Positions 1-10,041 are shown, numbered from the stretch's first letter. The stretch: 64,000 bases of DNA from G963666945 sp963666945 (GCA_963666945.2 CAXXRT010000053.1:1-64000); one strand, 5' to 3'. Translations and numbers: made by a program. The notes: generated by a model not told the origin, from the sequence alone.

Positions 1-177
1 GAAAACAAGTACAATAACTATGAGAGTGCTAAAAGTGAAAGATTGTTTGAGAAGGGATGGATAAGTGGAGATCTTGTATTTAAATCAATGACTGATATTT
101 ATCAACGTACAGATTTAGATATTAATTCATGTATTTTTAGTTTTAAATTGTCTAAAGAGGATGTAGCGATTGTTTAA
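1..177 (+). CDS. C-terminal end of an unidentified protein (partial)
   Basis: This is an open frame entering from the left edge and stopping at TAA 175-177, giving 58 residues. The visible part is charged and has no signal, membrane segment or motif that I recognise. The next small gene starts inside its last codons, so the two are probably co-transcribed and perhaps translationally coupled. Nothing visible points to a function. Confidence 0.5.
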   Translation, partial: ENKYNNYESAKSERLFEKGWISGDLVFKSMTDIYQRTDLDINSCIFSFKLSKEDVAIV

Positions 178-364
178 AGATAAGGCAATAAAAACAGGTA
201 CAAGCATTAATATTAAGCAATTACCTCAAATAAAAATTCCACAATTTTGGAAGGAAAAAGTACTAAAAGCAAACTATTGTGTAATTAGAGATTCTAAAAA
301 TAAAGACTCAGTTTTTGTGGTAATTGATACCCTGCAAAATAGAATTTATGGCTGGAGGAAGTAA
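170..364 (+). CDS. Small hypothetical protein, 64 aa
   Basis: A basic 64-residue frame follows the partial gene with an 8-base overlap, using a TTG start at 170 because no ATG lies in frame before it. It has no signal peptide or membrane segment. The pattern of alternating hydrophobic residues near the end (SVFVVIDTLQNRIYGW) suggests beta strands. The tight overlap with the upstream gene suggests a two-gene unit, possibly a small partner protein, but I recognise no family. The start codon is uncertain. Confidence 0.4.
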   Translation: MFKDKAIKTGTSINIKQLPQIKIPQFWKEKVLKANYCVIRDSKNKDSVFVVIDTLQNRIYGWRK

Positions 365-440
365 TAGGCATTGATTTGATTATTCTCTAATTAATGGAAT
401 CTCGCTATTTGTTTGTGGTTGTCTTTTTATATTTTTGATT

Positions 441-1635
441 ATGAAAATGAAATGGTTGTTTATGAAAAATTATTTGCTTTTAGTGTTTGCTGTTTTTACA
501 TTATTATCTTGTACTAAAAAGAATAGTGAATTAATTGGTATCTGGATTGGAGATGGGTCTAATTATTTTAATCCTGACACTACCCAAATAGTTAATACTT
601 CTTTACAACAGGGATTGCCTATTCTTCTTGATTTTAAAAATAATAAGGACTTGACATTAAAGGTGTTTGGACGTACTTCTTATGATCTGGAATGGGATGT
701 TGTGAATGATTCGATTTTGAAAGTTAATGATGTTAAATATAAAATAATTTCTTCGAGTAAAGATTGCATTACTTTGGAATTGAACTATTGTGCTGAAAGT
801 ATTAATTACAATATTTATAGAATTAATGATACTAAGATTGAGCAGGATAGTACTTTGGTAATTAAAAATATATGTTCATCGATATGGAGTAGTTTGATTA
901 GTTATCCTGCTAAGGTCAAGTCGTTGCACTTTGGAGATCATCTTGAATATTTTGGCAATAATATAAGGTTATCGAAATATCTGGTTGCTGATAGGGATAA
1001 TCCTGCTGATTCAACGATTAATCTTCAGGTTGATAGATGGGCTGTTGGAAAATATAAGGATTACTATTTCATTTCTGATTGCTGGCATCAGCTAGCTGGC
1101 TCATCACCATTTAGTGGTATTCTTTTTCAGATTAATGAAATAAATGATAGTGTATTTAAGATATATAGGCCACAAATTAAAAGTGATAAGAATGTTGTTT
1201 ATTATGGGCATAAATCTCAGGTTATGCTGGAAGAGATGAAGAAGGGTTTAGTGGGATTGTGGAAGAGTGAAAATGGAAAAGGAAAAAGTTATGGTGGGAG
1301 ATTACCTAAGATGATGATTGAAAGGGGTATAGTGGAAAAATATGAAGGTGATTTGTTCTATAGGTTTGATAAGGATAATTTAAAACAATACGGATATAAA
1401 ACTGATACTTTAAATTCTAATTGGTATCTAAATAATGACGGTACGGTTTTGTTTTTATGAGTATCATGGTGTTAGAGAAGGTAGAAATCTTATGTATGTA
1501 TGCGCTTCTGAAATAAAAAAATTAGAAGGTAATGATTTTGAGTTGAGGCTGTTCTCTAATAGAATGAATGGTGTTTCTATTACTCCAAGGGAGTATCTCT
1601 TAAATATTAATCAGCAATTTAAGAAGATTAAATAG
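441..1635 (+). CDS. Hypothetical lipoprotein, interrupted by a frameshift
   Basis: The product begins with a signal peptide ending in a lipobox (FTLLSC), so it should be a lipid-anchored envelope protein. ATG codons at 441 and 462 are both possible starts; 462 gives the more compact signal peptide. The frame runs to a TGA at 1458-1460, but the coding pattern continues without a gap in the +1 frame to 1635. The break lies in a T-rich stretch at 1447-1456, and removing one T restores about 397 codons. The rest is beta-rich and matches no family I know. It could be a lipocalin-like or immunity-type lipoprotein, but that is a guess. Confidence 0.5.
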
Positions 1636-1706
1636 CTGTAAACTGAGATGAGGTACTACTAAGTGAGTCTTTTTGTATGTTAATCCAGGTTGTTTGATTG
1701 TATTTT

Positions 1707-1764
1707 GCATGATATATCAGTCATTAAATCCATATATAATGGTTAGTGACTGATATATCATGCA
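1707..1764. repeat. Perfect 18-bp inverted repeat with 22-nt loop
   Basis: The left arm 1707-1724 (tgcatgatatatcagtca) is the exact reverse complement of the right arm 1747-1764. The 22-nt loop is AT-rich. No T tract follows the stem, so it is not a standard terminator. An arm pair this long and perfect between genes could be a miniature element, the palindromic site of a DNA-binding protein, or a structured RNA. Confidence 0.7.
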
Positions 1765-1903
1765 TACAGACCGGGAAGTCTGTGGGTAAGTCAATATGCT
1801 TTAAGTATAAACGGAAAAAGAAAAAATATAAAAAGGGATGATGTTTTGTCTCTGGCTTTTGCAATGAATTTATGATACTTTGATTCTTGACTTTTAATTA
1901 AGT

Positions 1904-2020
1904 ATGATACAGATGGTTACTTATCGCAGTGCCGATACCGGGTGGTCGGTCGTTAAGGTCAGTTCGGTGGATAAACCGCATGAGATAAAGACTGTTACTT
2001 TACATCTCATTAAGCTATAA
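1904..2020 (+). pseudogene. Possible 5' remnant of a RecD2-type helicase gene
   Basis: A 38-codon frame starts at ATG 1904. Its product contains VTYRSADTGWSVVKV followed by TVTLH.IK, which resembles the N-terminal OB-like region of ATP-dependent RecD2-type helicases as I remember them (V.YR...GW.VLKV, then TVTVHQ.KV). The frame ends at TAA 2018-2020, where the parent protein would continue for several hundred residues, and nothing helicase-like follows. Base composition is less AT-rich than the flanks. I read it as the stump left by a deletion; the family match is from memory and is tentative. Confidence 0.4.
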
Positions 2021-2068
2021 AAATAGACTTAGTGAATGAGATAATATAATACTAATGTATTGTTGAAA

Positions 2069-2296
2069 TTAGTCCTTCTTCTCGATCTTAACCGCCTTAT
2101 AGTTTTGTCTTTCTCTTTTCTCGGTTGAGTTGGCACAGGTTATGCCTTTGTCTCTCATGTCTTTGTTTCTGCTGATATGAAGTTCGGGAAACTTTCCGCC
2201 CTTCTTTAGTATCATTTTTATTGATAGTCCTAAAAATGCGATTGCAATAAGACCTATCACCACTAATAACATTTTAAAAAATACTGCTGCTTCCAT
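2069..2296 (-). CDS. Conserved small Bacteroidota membrane protein, 75 aa
   Basis: One hydrophobic segment spans about residues 5-28 (FFKMLLVVIGLIAIAFLGLS), followed by a basic, polar tail of about 45 residues with a single Cys in GITCAN. The ATG at 2296 is preferred over upstream in-frame starts because the segment before it has no protein-like pattern. I recognise it as a short protein found in many Bacteroidota genomes with no assigned function; its tail is expected to be cytoplasmic. It is transcribed divergently from the 2-oxoacid dehydrogenase gene. Confidence 0.7.
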   Translation of the reverse strand: MEAAVFFKMLLVVIGLIAIAFLGLSIKMILKKGGKFPELHISRNKDMRDKGITCANSTEKRERQNYKAVKIEKKD

Positions 2297-2403
2297 TGTT
2301 TCTCGTTTCTTGATTACTCTGCAAAAGTTAAACATTATTTCAAAACGGGACGTATAAATTTCTAAGTGATTATAAAGTTCTTTATTAAACAAAATCTTTG
2401 ATA

Positions 2404-4793
2404 ATGCAGGATATAGACAGAACTACAATATTAAAAGACTATAGGTTGGCAAACCTGAGTCGGCAGTTAAGTTTGGTTGGAAGAAAGGAAGTGCTTAACG
2501 GAAAGGCTAAATTTGGAATTTTCGGGGATGGGAAGGAGATTGCACAGATTGCCATGGCAAAATTCTTTAGGGATGGGGACTGGAGAACGGGCTATTATCG
2601 CGATCAGACTTTTATGCTGGCTGCTGGTCTTTTGACTCCCGTGGAATTCTTTTCGCAGTTGTACGGTGATACTGATATGGAGAATAATCCTCAGTGCGGG
2701 GGAAGAATTATGAATAACCATTTTTCTACTCGTAGTCTTGATGATAGCGGTGCTTGGAAGAATCTTATGAAACAAAAGAACTCAAGTGCTGACTTTTCAC
2801 CTACTGCCGGTCATATGCCAAGGATGCTGGGTTGTGCTTATGCTTCTAAAATATTCAGAAATAATAAGGAGTTGTGGGGATTGGAAGATTTTACGGATAA
2901 AGGGAATGAGGTGGTGTTTGGCACCATAGGTGATGCAAGCACCTCTGAGGGTTATTTCTGGGAGAGCCTGAATGCTGCGGCGGTATTGCAGGTTCCTATG
3001 GCTCTTGCTATATGGGACGATGGTTATGGCATATCCGTTCCTACGATATACCAGACTGCAAGGGGCGATCTGTCCAGGCTTTTAGAGGGCTTCGTTGATA
3101 AGGAAGGTAACGGTATTCTTCTGTACCAGGAAAAAGGCTGGAATTATGAGGGATTGATCGATATGTTTAAGGATGGTATTGAGAAATGCAGGAAATCACA
3201 TAAGCCTGTTGTCTTTCATGTGAAAGAAATGACTCAGCCTCAGGGACATTCATCTTCTGGTAGTCACGAGCGTTATAAGTCGGAAGAACGACTGGCATGG
3301 GAAAAGGAATGGGATCCTGTAAAGAAGTTCAGGGAGTGGATTGTTGATAATAATATTGCAACAGAAGAGGAGTTGTTTGAACTGGAAGGGGAGGCTTTTG
3401 AAGAGGTTCAGGAGAGTAAAAAGAGGGCCTGGAAGATGTTTACCGATCCTATAAAAGAGGAAAGAAAAGAGCTTGTAGAAAGGATATACCTTAAATCGTG
3501 TAATTGCGATAAGATATCGTATATAGATAAGATAGTTGCGGAATTACAGCAAATACAGGCTCCTTTAAGAAGGGATGTAGTTAGTTCTGCAAAAAAGATT
3601 CTTAGGTACATTTGTAAGGAGTGTTCTACAAAAAGGAGTCTTAAGGCTGAGTTAATATCGTGGCTGGAGAATGTGGAGAACGATGCCAGACACAGGTATG
3701 ATAGTTATCTCTATAGTGAAACCATGGAGAGGGCCAGTCTTGTTAAAGCTGTTGCTCCTGTGTATCCTGTGACGAAACAACAAATAACTGGTAGGGAAAT
3801 ATTGAATGAAAATTTCGATACTATCTTTGCGTCTAATCCTCTTGTGCTTACATTCGGTGAGGATACCGGTTTTATAGGGGATGTGAACCGTTGTCTTGAG
3901 GGTTTGCAGGAAAAATATGGTGAGTTGAGAATTACCGATACGGGAATAAGAGAGGCGAGTATTATGGGGCAGGGGATCGGTCTTGCCTTGCGGGGATTGC
4001 GACCTATTGTTGAGATCCAGTACTTCGATTATTTATTATATGCCCTGCAGACGATAAGCGACGATATTGCGACTACTCTTTACAGAACTGCGGGTGGACA
4101 AAAATTACCTCTTATAATAAGGACCAGGGGACACAGACTCTCGAAGGTATATGGCATGCGGGCTCTCCGACTAGTATGGTTCTTAATTCTATAAGGGGGC
4201 TGGTATTTTGCGTACCAAGGGATATGACTCGTGCGGCGGGATTTTATAACACTCTTCTTCATTGTGATGAGCCGGCTCTGGTTGTTGAACCCTTGAATGG
4301 ATACAGGCTTAAAGAGGACCGACCTATGAATCCTGGTGCTTACAGGGTTCCTGTCGGGGTTCCGGAAATAATAGAAATGGGTATGGATATAACCTTGGTG
4401 ACCTATGGATCGTGTGTGCGTATTGCACAGGATGCAGTTCATCAGCTAAAAGAGTTTGGAATATCGGTTGAATTGATAGATGTTCAGACTCTGTTACCAT
4501 TTGATATCCATCAGGTCATTCTGACGTCTGTTAAAAAGACTAATAGGGTTGTGTTCTTCGATGAGGATGTACCTGGTGGAACAACATCTTATATGATGCA
4601 TAAGGTATTGGAGGAACAGGGGGCCTGGAAATGGCTTGACTCTGAACCAAAGACTATAACAGCGGCTGAACACCGACCTGCGTATAGTTCCGACGGTGAC
4701 TATTTTTCTAATCCTAACTCTGAAGATGTGTTTACTGTTTTGTACGAAATTATGCGGGAGGCGTACCCGGGCAAATATGAAAGAATATATTAA
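2404..4793 (+). CDS. 2-oxoacid dehydrogenase E1, fused alpha/beta subunits (frameshifted)
   Basis: This is a thiamine-diphosphate E1 that decarboxylates a 2-oxoacid (branched-chain 2-oxoacid type by overall pattern) and passes the acyl group to a lipoyl E2. The alpha half (residues 1 to about 400) has the ThDP motif starting at GDASTSEGYF near 177 and WDDGYGISV. The beta half starts near 460 (TGREILNENF, FGEDTG) and ends in a transketolase C-terminal domain. A 2-base repeat in CTCTC at 4138-4142 shifts the frame, so the first part stops at 4194. The second part, read from about 4143, restores the expected EGIWHAGSPTSMVLN. Joined, it is about 795 codons. Start is ATG 2404. No E2 or E3 gene is nearby. 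Confidence 0.85.
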
Positions 4794-4929
4794 TCATTTG
4801 ACTTGATTATTATAAATAGTTATTTTAGAATATTTTATTTATGTTGTTGAAAATAAGTATTTTGTAAACAAAAATTAAAAAAAGCAAAAAATATTTAAGT
4901 AGATAATAGTAAATACTCATGTTTTTTTT

Positions 4930-4937
4930 TATTTTTG
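4930..4937 (+). promoter_or_regulatory. Bacteroidota -7 box (TATTTTTG)
   Basis: This matches the TAnnTTTG -7 consensus and lies 33 bases before the ATG of the PUR-type gene, in an intergenic AT-rich stretch. No clear -33 TTTG is seen. Confidence 0.4.
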
Positions 4938-4969
4938 AAGTCGTTAAGTCAAATTTAAAAGTGATGATA

Positions 4970-5346
4970 ATGGAAGGATACGAAAATCATGAAGGATTAG
5001 AAAAGAACGATCGCGAAGAGATTTTTTCTAAGGCGGTGAGAGCAGGTAAAAGAACTTATTTTTTTCGATGTTAAAGCAACAAGAAATAGTGATTATTACC
5101 TAACAATAACAGAGAGCAAAAAGAGATACGACAAAGATGGTAGTTTTTCATTATGAAAAACACAAGATTTTCCTTTATAAAGAGGATTTTGAAAAATTTT
5201 CAGATGGCTTAACTGAAGCTGTTTCATACATTAAAGATGTATTGAAAGTAGAGATTCCGGTGCATTGTGAGGAGCCTGTGGCTGTTGAAGAATCTTTTAC
5301 AACAGAGGCTTTTACAAATGTGGAATTTGAAGATTTGGCTGAATAA
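4970..5346 (+). CDS. PUR family DNA/RNA-binding protein (DUF3276), two frameshifts
   Basis: Reading across two breaks gives about 124 residues containing the conserved core EIFSKAVRAGKRTYFFDVK, YYLTITESKKR and YEKHKIFLYKEDFEKF of the short Bacteroidota PUR-repeat proteins. These bind single-stranded DNA or RNA, as do the Borrelia relatives. The breaks are one extra T in T7 (5059-5065) and one extra T in T5 (5144-5148). Without correction only the last 69 codons from 5137 are open. The acidic C-terminal tail (EEPVAVEESF) is typical. Start is ATG 4970 or, two codons earlier, 4964. A hairpin terminator follows. Confidence 0.8.
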
Positions 5347-5364
5347 TTTTATTCTATGAAAATA

Positions 5365-5394
5365 TAAAAAGCTGCCTGAAAGGCAGCTTTTTTA
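5365..5394 (+). terminator. Rho-independent terminator after the PUR gene
   Basis: The stem aaaaagctgcct / aggcagcttttt has a 3-nt loop and a T tract, 19 bases after the stop codon. Confidence 0.85.
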
Positions 5395-5474
5395 TATGCT
5401 TTTATTTTTAATTTATTGCAAGTCAATAAGGTGGTTGCATAATATTTGTTTTTTTGAGAAGTCAATTCTCTGAA

Positions 5475-6112
5475 TCATTCTTCCTCTTTTTTCCTTCCTT
5501 TTAGTATTTTGTTGATTTCTTCGATAGTGAGCGATTTTACATTGGTGACTATCATATTTTGTTTTAAGAAATTTCCGTAGTTATTTACTTCTGCAATTAT
5601 ATTGTCGAATAATTCCCTCAGATTAGCTTCTATGGGTATTAAGGCTTTAAAGCATGTGATGGAACTGGTGTATTCTATTTTTTCGAGTTCTGCATCAACA
5701 TCTTTAAAAGCAAATTCTATCTCATTTTTAAGTATTTTTTTATGACTATCGGTCAATTCTTCGGTATCTTTTGCAAATAAAACACAGAAATACCTTAGTT
5801 TATTGCCTTTGCCCCCCCAGTCCCTGTGGAAATGAAAACTGATTTCTCATCCAAAAGAGAACTTTCAAGTAGCATCCTTGATTGCTGCATTGCGATAATA
5901 GCCCATGGACGTAGGTTCTTGTCACCGGACTTGACAAACTTCTCAATTGTCCGGTATGCCTCGACTTCGTTTACATTAGATAGTAAAACGAGCATCTTTT
6001 TTTTGTCTTCTTCTGAGGAATCGGAAGAAAATAATATTTCAGCATTTTCAGGAAGATCTGTTTCATCTTCAATTTCCTGTGCTATTTTTTCCATGTATTT
6101 GTAATATTCCAT
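5475..6112 (-). CDS. Conserved Bacteroidota protein, about 211 aa (frameshifted)
   Basis: Two frames on the minus strand join into one protein. The N-terminal part (6112 to about 5819) contains FVKSGDKNLRPWAIIAMQ and ends in VFISTGTGG; the second part continues KGNKLRYF and runs to 5475. The break is a run of seven C (5812-5818); removing two gives the expected GTGGKGNKLRYF. HEAT-like helical character around residues 35-80 (stepwise loss or gain of short units, AYRTIEKFVKSGDKNLRPWA) suggests a scaffold, but the function is unknown to me. The 50-aa gene 6121-6273 lies 8 bases upstream in the same direction. Confidence 0.65.
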
Positions 6113-6120
6113 CTGGACAT

Positions 6121-6273
6121 TTACAACTCTATTTCCTCCTCAAATATGTTGAAGTGATCAGGTTTATCTTCGAAATACGATGATAGTTCGTCAAATACAC
6201 CTTCCTTATCCTTAGTCATTTCCTTAAGTTTTCTTTTGGTAAAAATTGATTGTACTAATGCTGGTAAACCCAT
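6121..6273 (-). CDS. Small conserved protein, 50 aa
   Basis: The start MGLPALVQSIFTKRKLKEM (ATG at 6273) is followed by an acidic, aromatic tail (YFEDKPDHFNIFEEEIEL). It has no membrane segment. It sits 8 bases before the 211-aa conserved gene, so the two form a short operon. An in-frame ATG exists further upstream at 6342, but the -7 box at 6280-6287 would lie inside that longer gene and the extra residues look non-coding. I do not know its function. Confidence 0.55.
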   Translation of the reverse strand: MGLPALVQSIFTKRKLKEMTKDKEGVFDELSSYFEDKPDHFNIFEEEIEL

Positions 6274-6279
6274 CTGAAA

Positions 6280-6287
6280 CAAAAGTA
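6280..6287 (-). promoter_or_regulatory. -7 box (TACTTTTG on the minus strand)
   Basis: A full TAnnTTTG match ends 7 bases before the ATG at 6273, which would give an almost leaderless mRNA if it is used. Confidence 0.4.
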
Positions 6288-6382
6288 ATTTAAAAACTAC
6301 TAATCTATTATTGAAAGTATGAAAAATATAATAATTCAGCAAATTTTTATTCTTATTTAGATTAAATATTAAAAAGGATTAT

Positions 6383-6390
6383 TACATTTG
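6383..6390 (+). promoter_or_regulatory. -7 box of feoAB (TACATTTG)
   Basis: A full TAnnTTTG match lies 35 bases before the FeoAB start codon. Confidence 0.5.
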
Positions 6391-6425
6391 TATCGATGTA
6401 AATAAGTTATTTTGAATAGCTAAAA

Positions 6426-8868
6426 ATGAGACTTTCAGAATTAAAGGATAATGAACAGGGTGTAATTGTAAAGGTTCGTGGTTACGGGGCTTTTCGCAAG
6501 CGAATAACAGAGATGGGATTTGTTAGGGGGAAGAAGGTGACTGTTGTAAAGAATGCTCCTTTAAAAGATCCTGTTGAATACAATATAATGGGTTACGAGA
6601 TCTCTTTGAGAAGGAGTGAGGCTGCTTTGATTGAGGTTGAACCTGTTGATGATCATCATTTCGTTGATTATAATCCCAATAGAGGTATTCTTGATGAGGA
6701 AGGGGTTAAGCTTGGGGAACGTAAGCATGGTAAAAAAATTCATGTTGCTCTTGTAGGTAATCCTAACTGTGGAAAAACAACTCTTTTTAATGTTGCCTCT
6801 GGATCATCCGAGCATGTAGGAAACTATAGCGGTGTGACTGTTGGAGCCAAGAAAGCTAAGTGTAAATGTAATGATTATAAGATAGATCTGGTTGACTTAC
6901 CTGGAACATATTCACTTACTGCATACAGTCAGGAGGAAAGGTATGTCAGAAATTATATAACAAATGAAACCCCGGATATAGTTGTGAATGTGGTGGATGC
7001 CTCTAATCTTGAGCGTAATCTTTATCTTACAACTCAGCTAATCGATATGGATATTAAGGTGGTTATTGCCTTAAATATGTACGATGAGCTTCAGCATAAG
7101 GGGGCACGTTTTGACTATGAGAAGCTGGGAAGAATGCTTGGAATACCAATTATCCCGACTGTTGGTTCCAGGGGTAAGGGTATAGAGGAACTTTTCTGTA
7201 AGTTGGTAGATGTTTATGAGGACAGGGATCCTGTTGTCAGGCATATACATATTAACTATGGTGATATAGTTGAGAAATCAATTAAAAATTTAAGATCGGT
7301 TATTGAAAAGGATGACTATCTTACCAATAAGGTTTCTCCTCGTTTTCTTGCTTTAAAACTACTGGAGAGCGATGCAGAGGCTATAAGTTTTGTTTCTGAG
7401 AGTTTGCTTGCAGAAAAAGTTTTGTTTGTTGCTAAAAAGGAAGCAGATGTCATTGAGAAAGCATATACAGAGAGTGCGGAGACATTCATCACCGATTCAA
7501 AATATGGTTTTATTGCAGGTGCGTTGAAGGAAACATACAGGGAGAGTCATATTCAAAGGAGAAAAACAACTGAGTATATTGATTCTTTTTTGACTCATAG
7601 GGTTTTAGGTATTCCTCTGTTTTTTTTATTCATGTTTATTACCTTCTATTGTACCTTTTATTTTGGTGAGTACCCTATGTCATGGATAGAAAAAGGGGTG
7701 GAGTTTTTAGGAAATGTCGTAAGTGATTCTATGACAGATGGACCTTTAAAGGATTTGATTGTTGACGGGATAATAGGGGGGCGTTGGAGGAGTTATTGTC
7801 TTTATGCCTAATATTTTAATACTGTTCCTGTTTATCTCATTTATGGAGGATACCGGTTATATGGCCAGGGCTGCCTTTATTACCGACAAGGTAATGCATA
7901 AGATAGGTCTTCACGGGAAATCGTTTATTCCCCTTATAATGGGCTTTGGCTGTAATGTACCGGCTATTATGGCTACCAGGACTCTGGAGAACCGTAACGA
8001 CAGGCTTTTGACCATACTTATAAATCCTTTTATGTCGTGTAGTGCCAGAATTCCTGTATATATACTTATTATTGGTGCGTTCTTTAAGGGTAATGCTGCT
8101 TTGGTGCTGTTTTCCATTTATGGTATAGGTATACTTCTTGCGGTAATATTTGCCCGTATATTTAAAAAGGTAATATTCAAATCCAAGGAAGCTCCTTTTG
8201 TAATGGAACTTCCCCCGTACAGGATGCCTGTGGCTAAGGTTATAGTCCGCCATATGTGGTGTAAGGCATACCAGTATCTTAAAAAGATGGGGGGGACTAT
8301 TCTTGTTGCTTCTGTTATAATCTGGGCATTGGGATATTTCCCAAGGAATGTTGAGAAAGAGGATATTGCTATCAATCAGGCTTCAGTAATCGAAAATACT
8401 GTGTTTGAAAAGACAGATATAAAAGAGAATCTTACTGTAGCAGATAAAGATATTCTACCTGAGAGTAAGTTAAAGGAAATACAACAGGAGAACTCCTATA
8501 TTGGAAGGATAGGTAAGTTTATAAGTCCTGTAATGGAACCCCTGGGATTCGACTGGAAGATGAGTGTTAGTGTACTTACCGGAGTTGTTGCCAAGGAGGT
8601 AATAGTCTCAACCATGGGAGTGCTGTACCAGGCCGAGGAAGGAGAATTTGACCTTCAGGCCAGGCTTAAGAGTTCAGGGGTGTTTAATTCCCTTAGTGCT
8701 TTTGTCTTTATGCTGTTTATTCTTATTTATTTCCCCTGTATTGCCGTTCTTATAACGGTATCCAAAGAGGCAGGATGGAAGTGGGCACTGTTTCTTGCGG
8801 GCTATACTACATTTTTGGCCTGGTTTATGGGATTCCTTGTATATAATATAGGAGGGTTATTTGTATGA
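6426..8868 (+). CDS. feoB: Ferrous iron transporter, FeoA-FeoB fusion (frameshifted)
   Basis: This inner-membrane protein imports Fe(II). Residues 1-75 are a FeoA SH3-like domain (MRLSELKDNEQGVIV). A G-protein domain follows with G1 GNPNCGKTT near 109, G3 DLPGTYSL near 157 and G4 NMYDE near 217. The rest is the FeoB membrane core with the Gate motifs (LFISFMEDTGYMARAAF, MGFGCNVPA, VLTGVVAKEV). One extra G in G6 at 7776-7781 breaks the frame: the first part stops at 7811 and the second is open from 7804. Corrected length is about 813 residues, normal for the Bacteroidota fusion. A Cys-rich partner gene overlaps its stop. Confidence 0.93.
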
Positions 8869-9035
8869 TTCAGGAGATAATTACATATATAATAGTTAGT
8901 GTGGCAGTACTTATTGCCGGAGTATATATCTACAAAATGTTTTGCAGCAAAAAACACAAAGGCTGCCAGGGCTGTAGTGGCTGTATCCTTAAGGAGAAGA
9001 TGAAGGAGAGGGATAATGATATGGGGGCTAAGTAA
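8865..9035 (+). CDS. FeoB-associated Cys-rich membrane protein, 56 aa
   Basis: The ATG overlaps the FeoB stop (ATGA at 8865-8868), so translation is likely coupled. The product has one N-terminal membrane segment (residues about 4-24, IITYIIVSVAVLIAGVYIY) and a cluster of cysteines in the form CxxCxxC (GCQGCSGC) plus an upstream Cys at 27. This matches the small Cys-rich proteins that sit after feoB in many anaerobes and may bind iron or an Fe-S cluster. The function is inferred from position only. Confidence 0.85.
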   Translation: MIQEIITYIIVSVAVLIAGVYIYKMFCSKKHKGCQGCSGCILKEKMKERDNDMGAK

Positions 9036-9448
9036 GTCTGCCCTGCTATTGAGAGAAGTACTTTTCGTGATTTGCTTAAAAAGTACATAAATATAGAAAA
9101 TAGGTATTTTTCAGAAAATGTGTCTTTTGTTGTGTCATTTTAGGACACTGAATATAATCCTGTGCTACCATTAGTTTTCATAAAAAATTTTTAAGATATA
9201 TAGCACCCTTAATTGGTAAAAATAGAGTTTTTATTAAATAAAATTCAAATATGTTATATAACATTATTGTCTTATTCACTACAATAAGAGGTGTTGTTGT
9301 CTTTATATTGTAGATAAAAGAAATCAGTTTAATAAGCATATATAATATTATTTAGAAGATTTGTTAATAGATTGTTTAAATTAAGTATTTATTAATTTTC
9401 TAATTAATTATTTATTAACTGAATTCTTGAATCATATTTAATTAAATA
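9036..9448. other. 413-bp AT-rich gap without a gene
   Basis: No frame of protein-like composition is open here. I see an 8-bp inverted repeat (gtactttt / aaaagtac, about 9058-9086) and a 5-bp hairpin (gtgtc / gacac) near 9140. The first may end the feo transcript, but no T tract follows it. Confidence 0.4.
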
Positions 9449-9957
9449 ATGGTTGTAGTGAAATATATTAGGTTGGTTTTTAGTAATTTATTTATTGTTT
9501 TTATAGTTATATTAATTGCTTTTGTAATTAGATTATTTGCATTTGAAATATATTACATACCATCTTCGAGTATGGAGAATACTTTGTATGAAGGTGATGT
9601 GGTATTGGTAAGTAAATTGCATTATGGAACAGTTTTGCCAGAAACTCCAGAAGAAATCCCATTATTTCGTATTATAGGCAAAGGAAATTCAAATATTACT
9701 AATAAGCATTTGGATTATAAACGATTTTGGGGATTTTCTGAAATAAGAAGAGGTGATGTCATCGTATTTAAGCAACATTTGGATAGGGGAGAAAGAATTT
9801 TGTATTGGGAGATAATAGACACTACTCAAGAGATTCCCGTTATATAGGTCCTGTTTGTAAAAAAGATATTGTTGGTAAGGTTGTTTTGGTATTTTTTTCA
9901 TTGGATAAGGATACGGGAAGAATAAGGATAAATCGGTTTTTAAAATTAATAAAGTGA
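9449..9957 (+). pseudogene. Signal peptidase I, internally deleted and frameshifted
   Basis: The N-terminal membrane anchor (residues about 8-32) is followed by YIPSSSMENTLYEGD, the box with the catalytic Ser, and by RRGDVIVFK. The C-terminal box GDNRHYSRDSRYIGPV is present, but in another frame; the shift lies near 9795-9810. Between the two boxes the usual segment with the catalytic lysine (KR.vGlPGD type) and its beta strands is missing. The corrected product would be only about 169 residues and should be inactive. The neighbours are a propeller lipoprotein and a CxxC protein, so this was probably a dedicated peptidase of that locus rather than the housekeeping LepB. Confidence 0.75.
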
Positions 9958-10014
9958 TAGAAAGACAGATGAATAAGTTTGGAATTGTAGTAATAGTAAA
10001 GTTGATATTTTGTT

Positions 10015-10040
10015 GAGAAGTATTGTTAGCAGTACTTCTC
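10015..10040 (+). promoter_or_regulatory. Hairpin directly before the propeller lipoprotein start
   Basis: Perfect 8-bp arms (gagaagta, 10015-10022; tacttctc, 10033-10040) flank a 10-nt loop and end one base before the ATG at 10042. In mRNA this would sit over the ribosome landing site and could limit translation. It could also be an operator. Confidence 0.4.
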
Positions 10041-10041
10041 T

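Larger units (their letters stand above)
1636..2068. other. 433-bp region without an intact gene
   Basis: Between the broken lipoprotein gene and the small membrane protein gene no complete gene is visible. The stretch holds a perfect 18-bp inverted repeat (1707-1764) and a 38-codon fragment resembling the start of a RecD2-type helicase (1904-2020). The second half is less AT-rich than the surroundings. It looks like a scar of gene loss or of an element. Confidence 0.5.

Noticed and set aside
5826..6104. Plus-strand open frame of 92 codons
   Set aside because: It lies antisense to the conserved minus-strand protein. Its Ser-rich composition is typical of a shadow frame.
7837..8375. Minus-strand frames inside feoB
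   Set aside because: They are opposite clear FeoB membrane-domain coding sequence and have no protein-like pattern.
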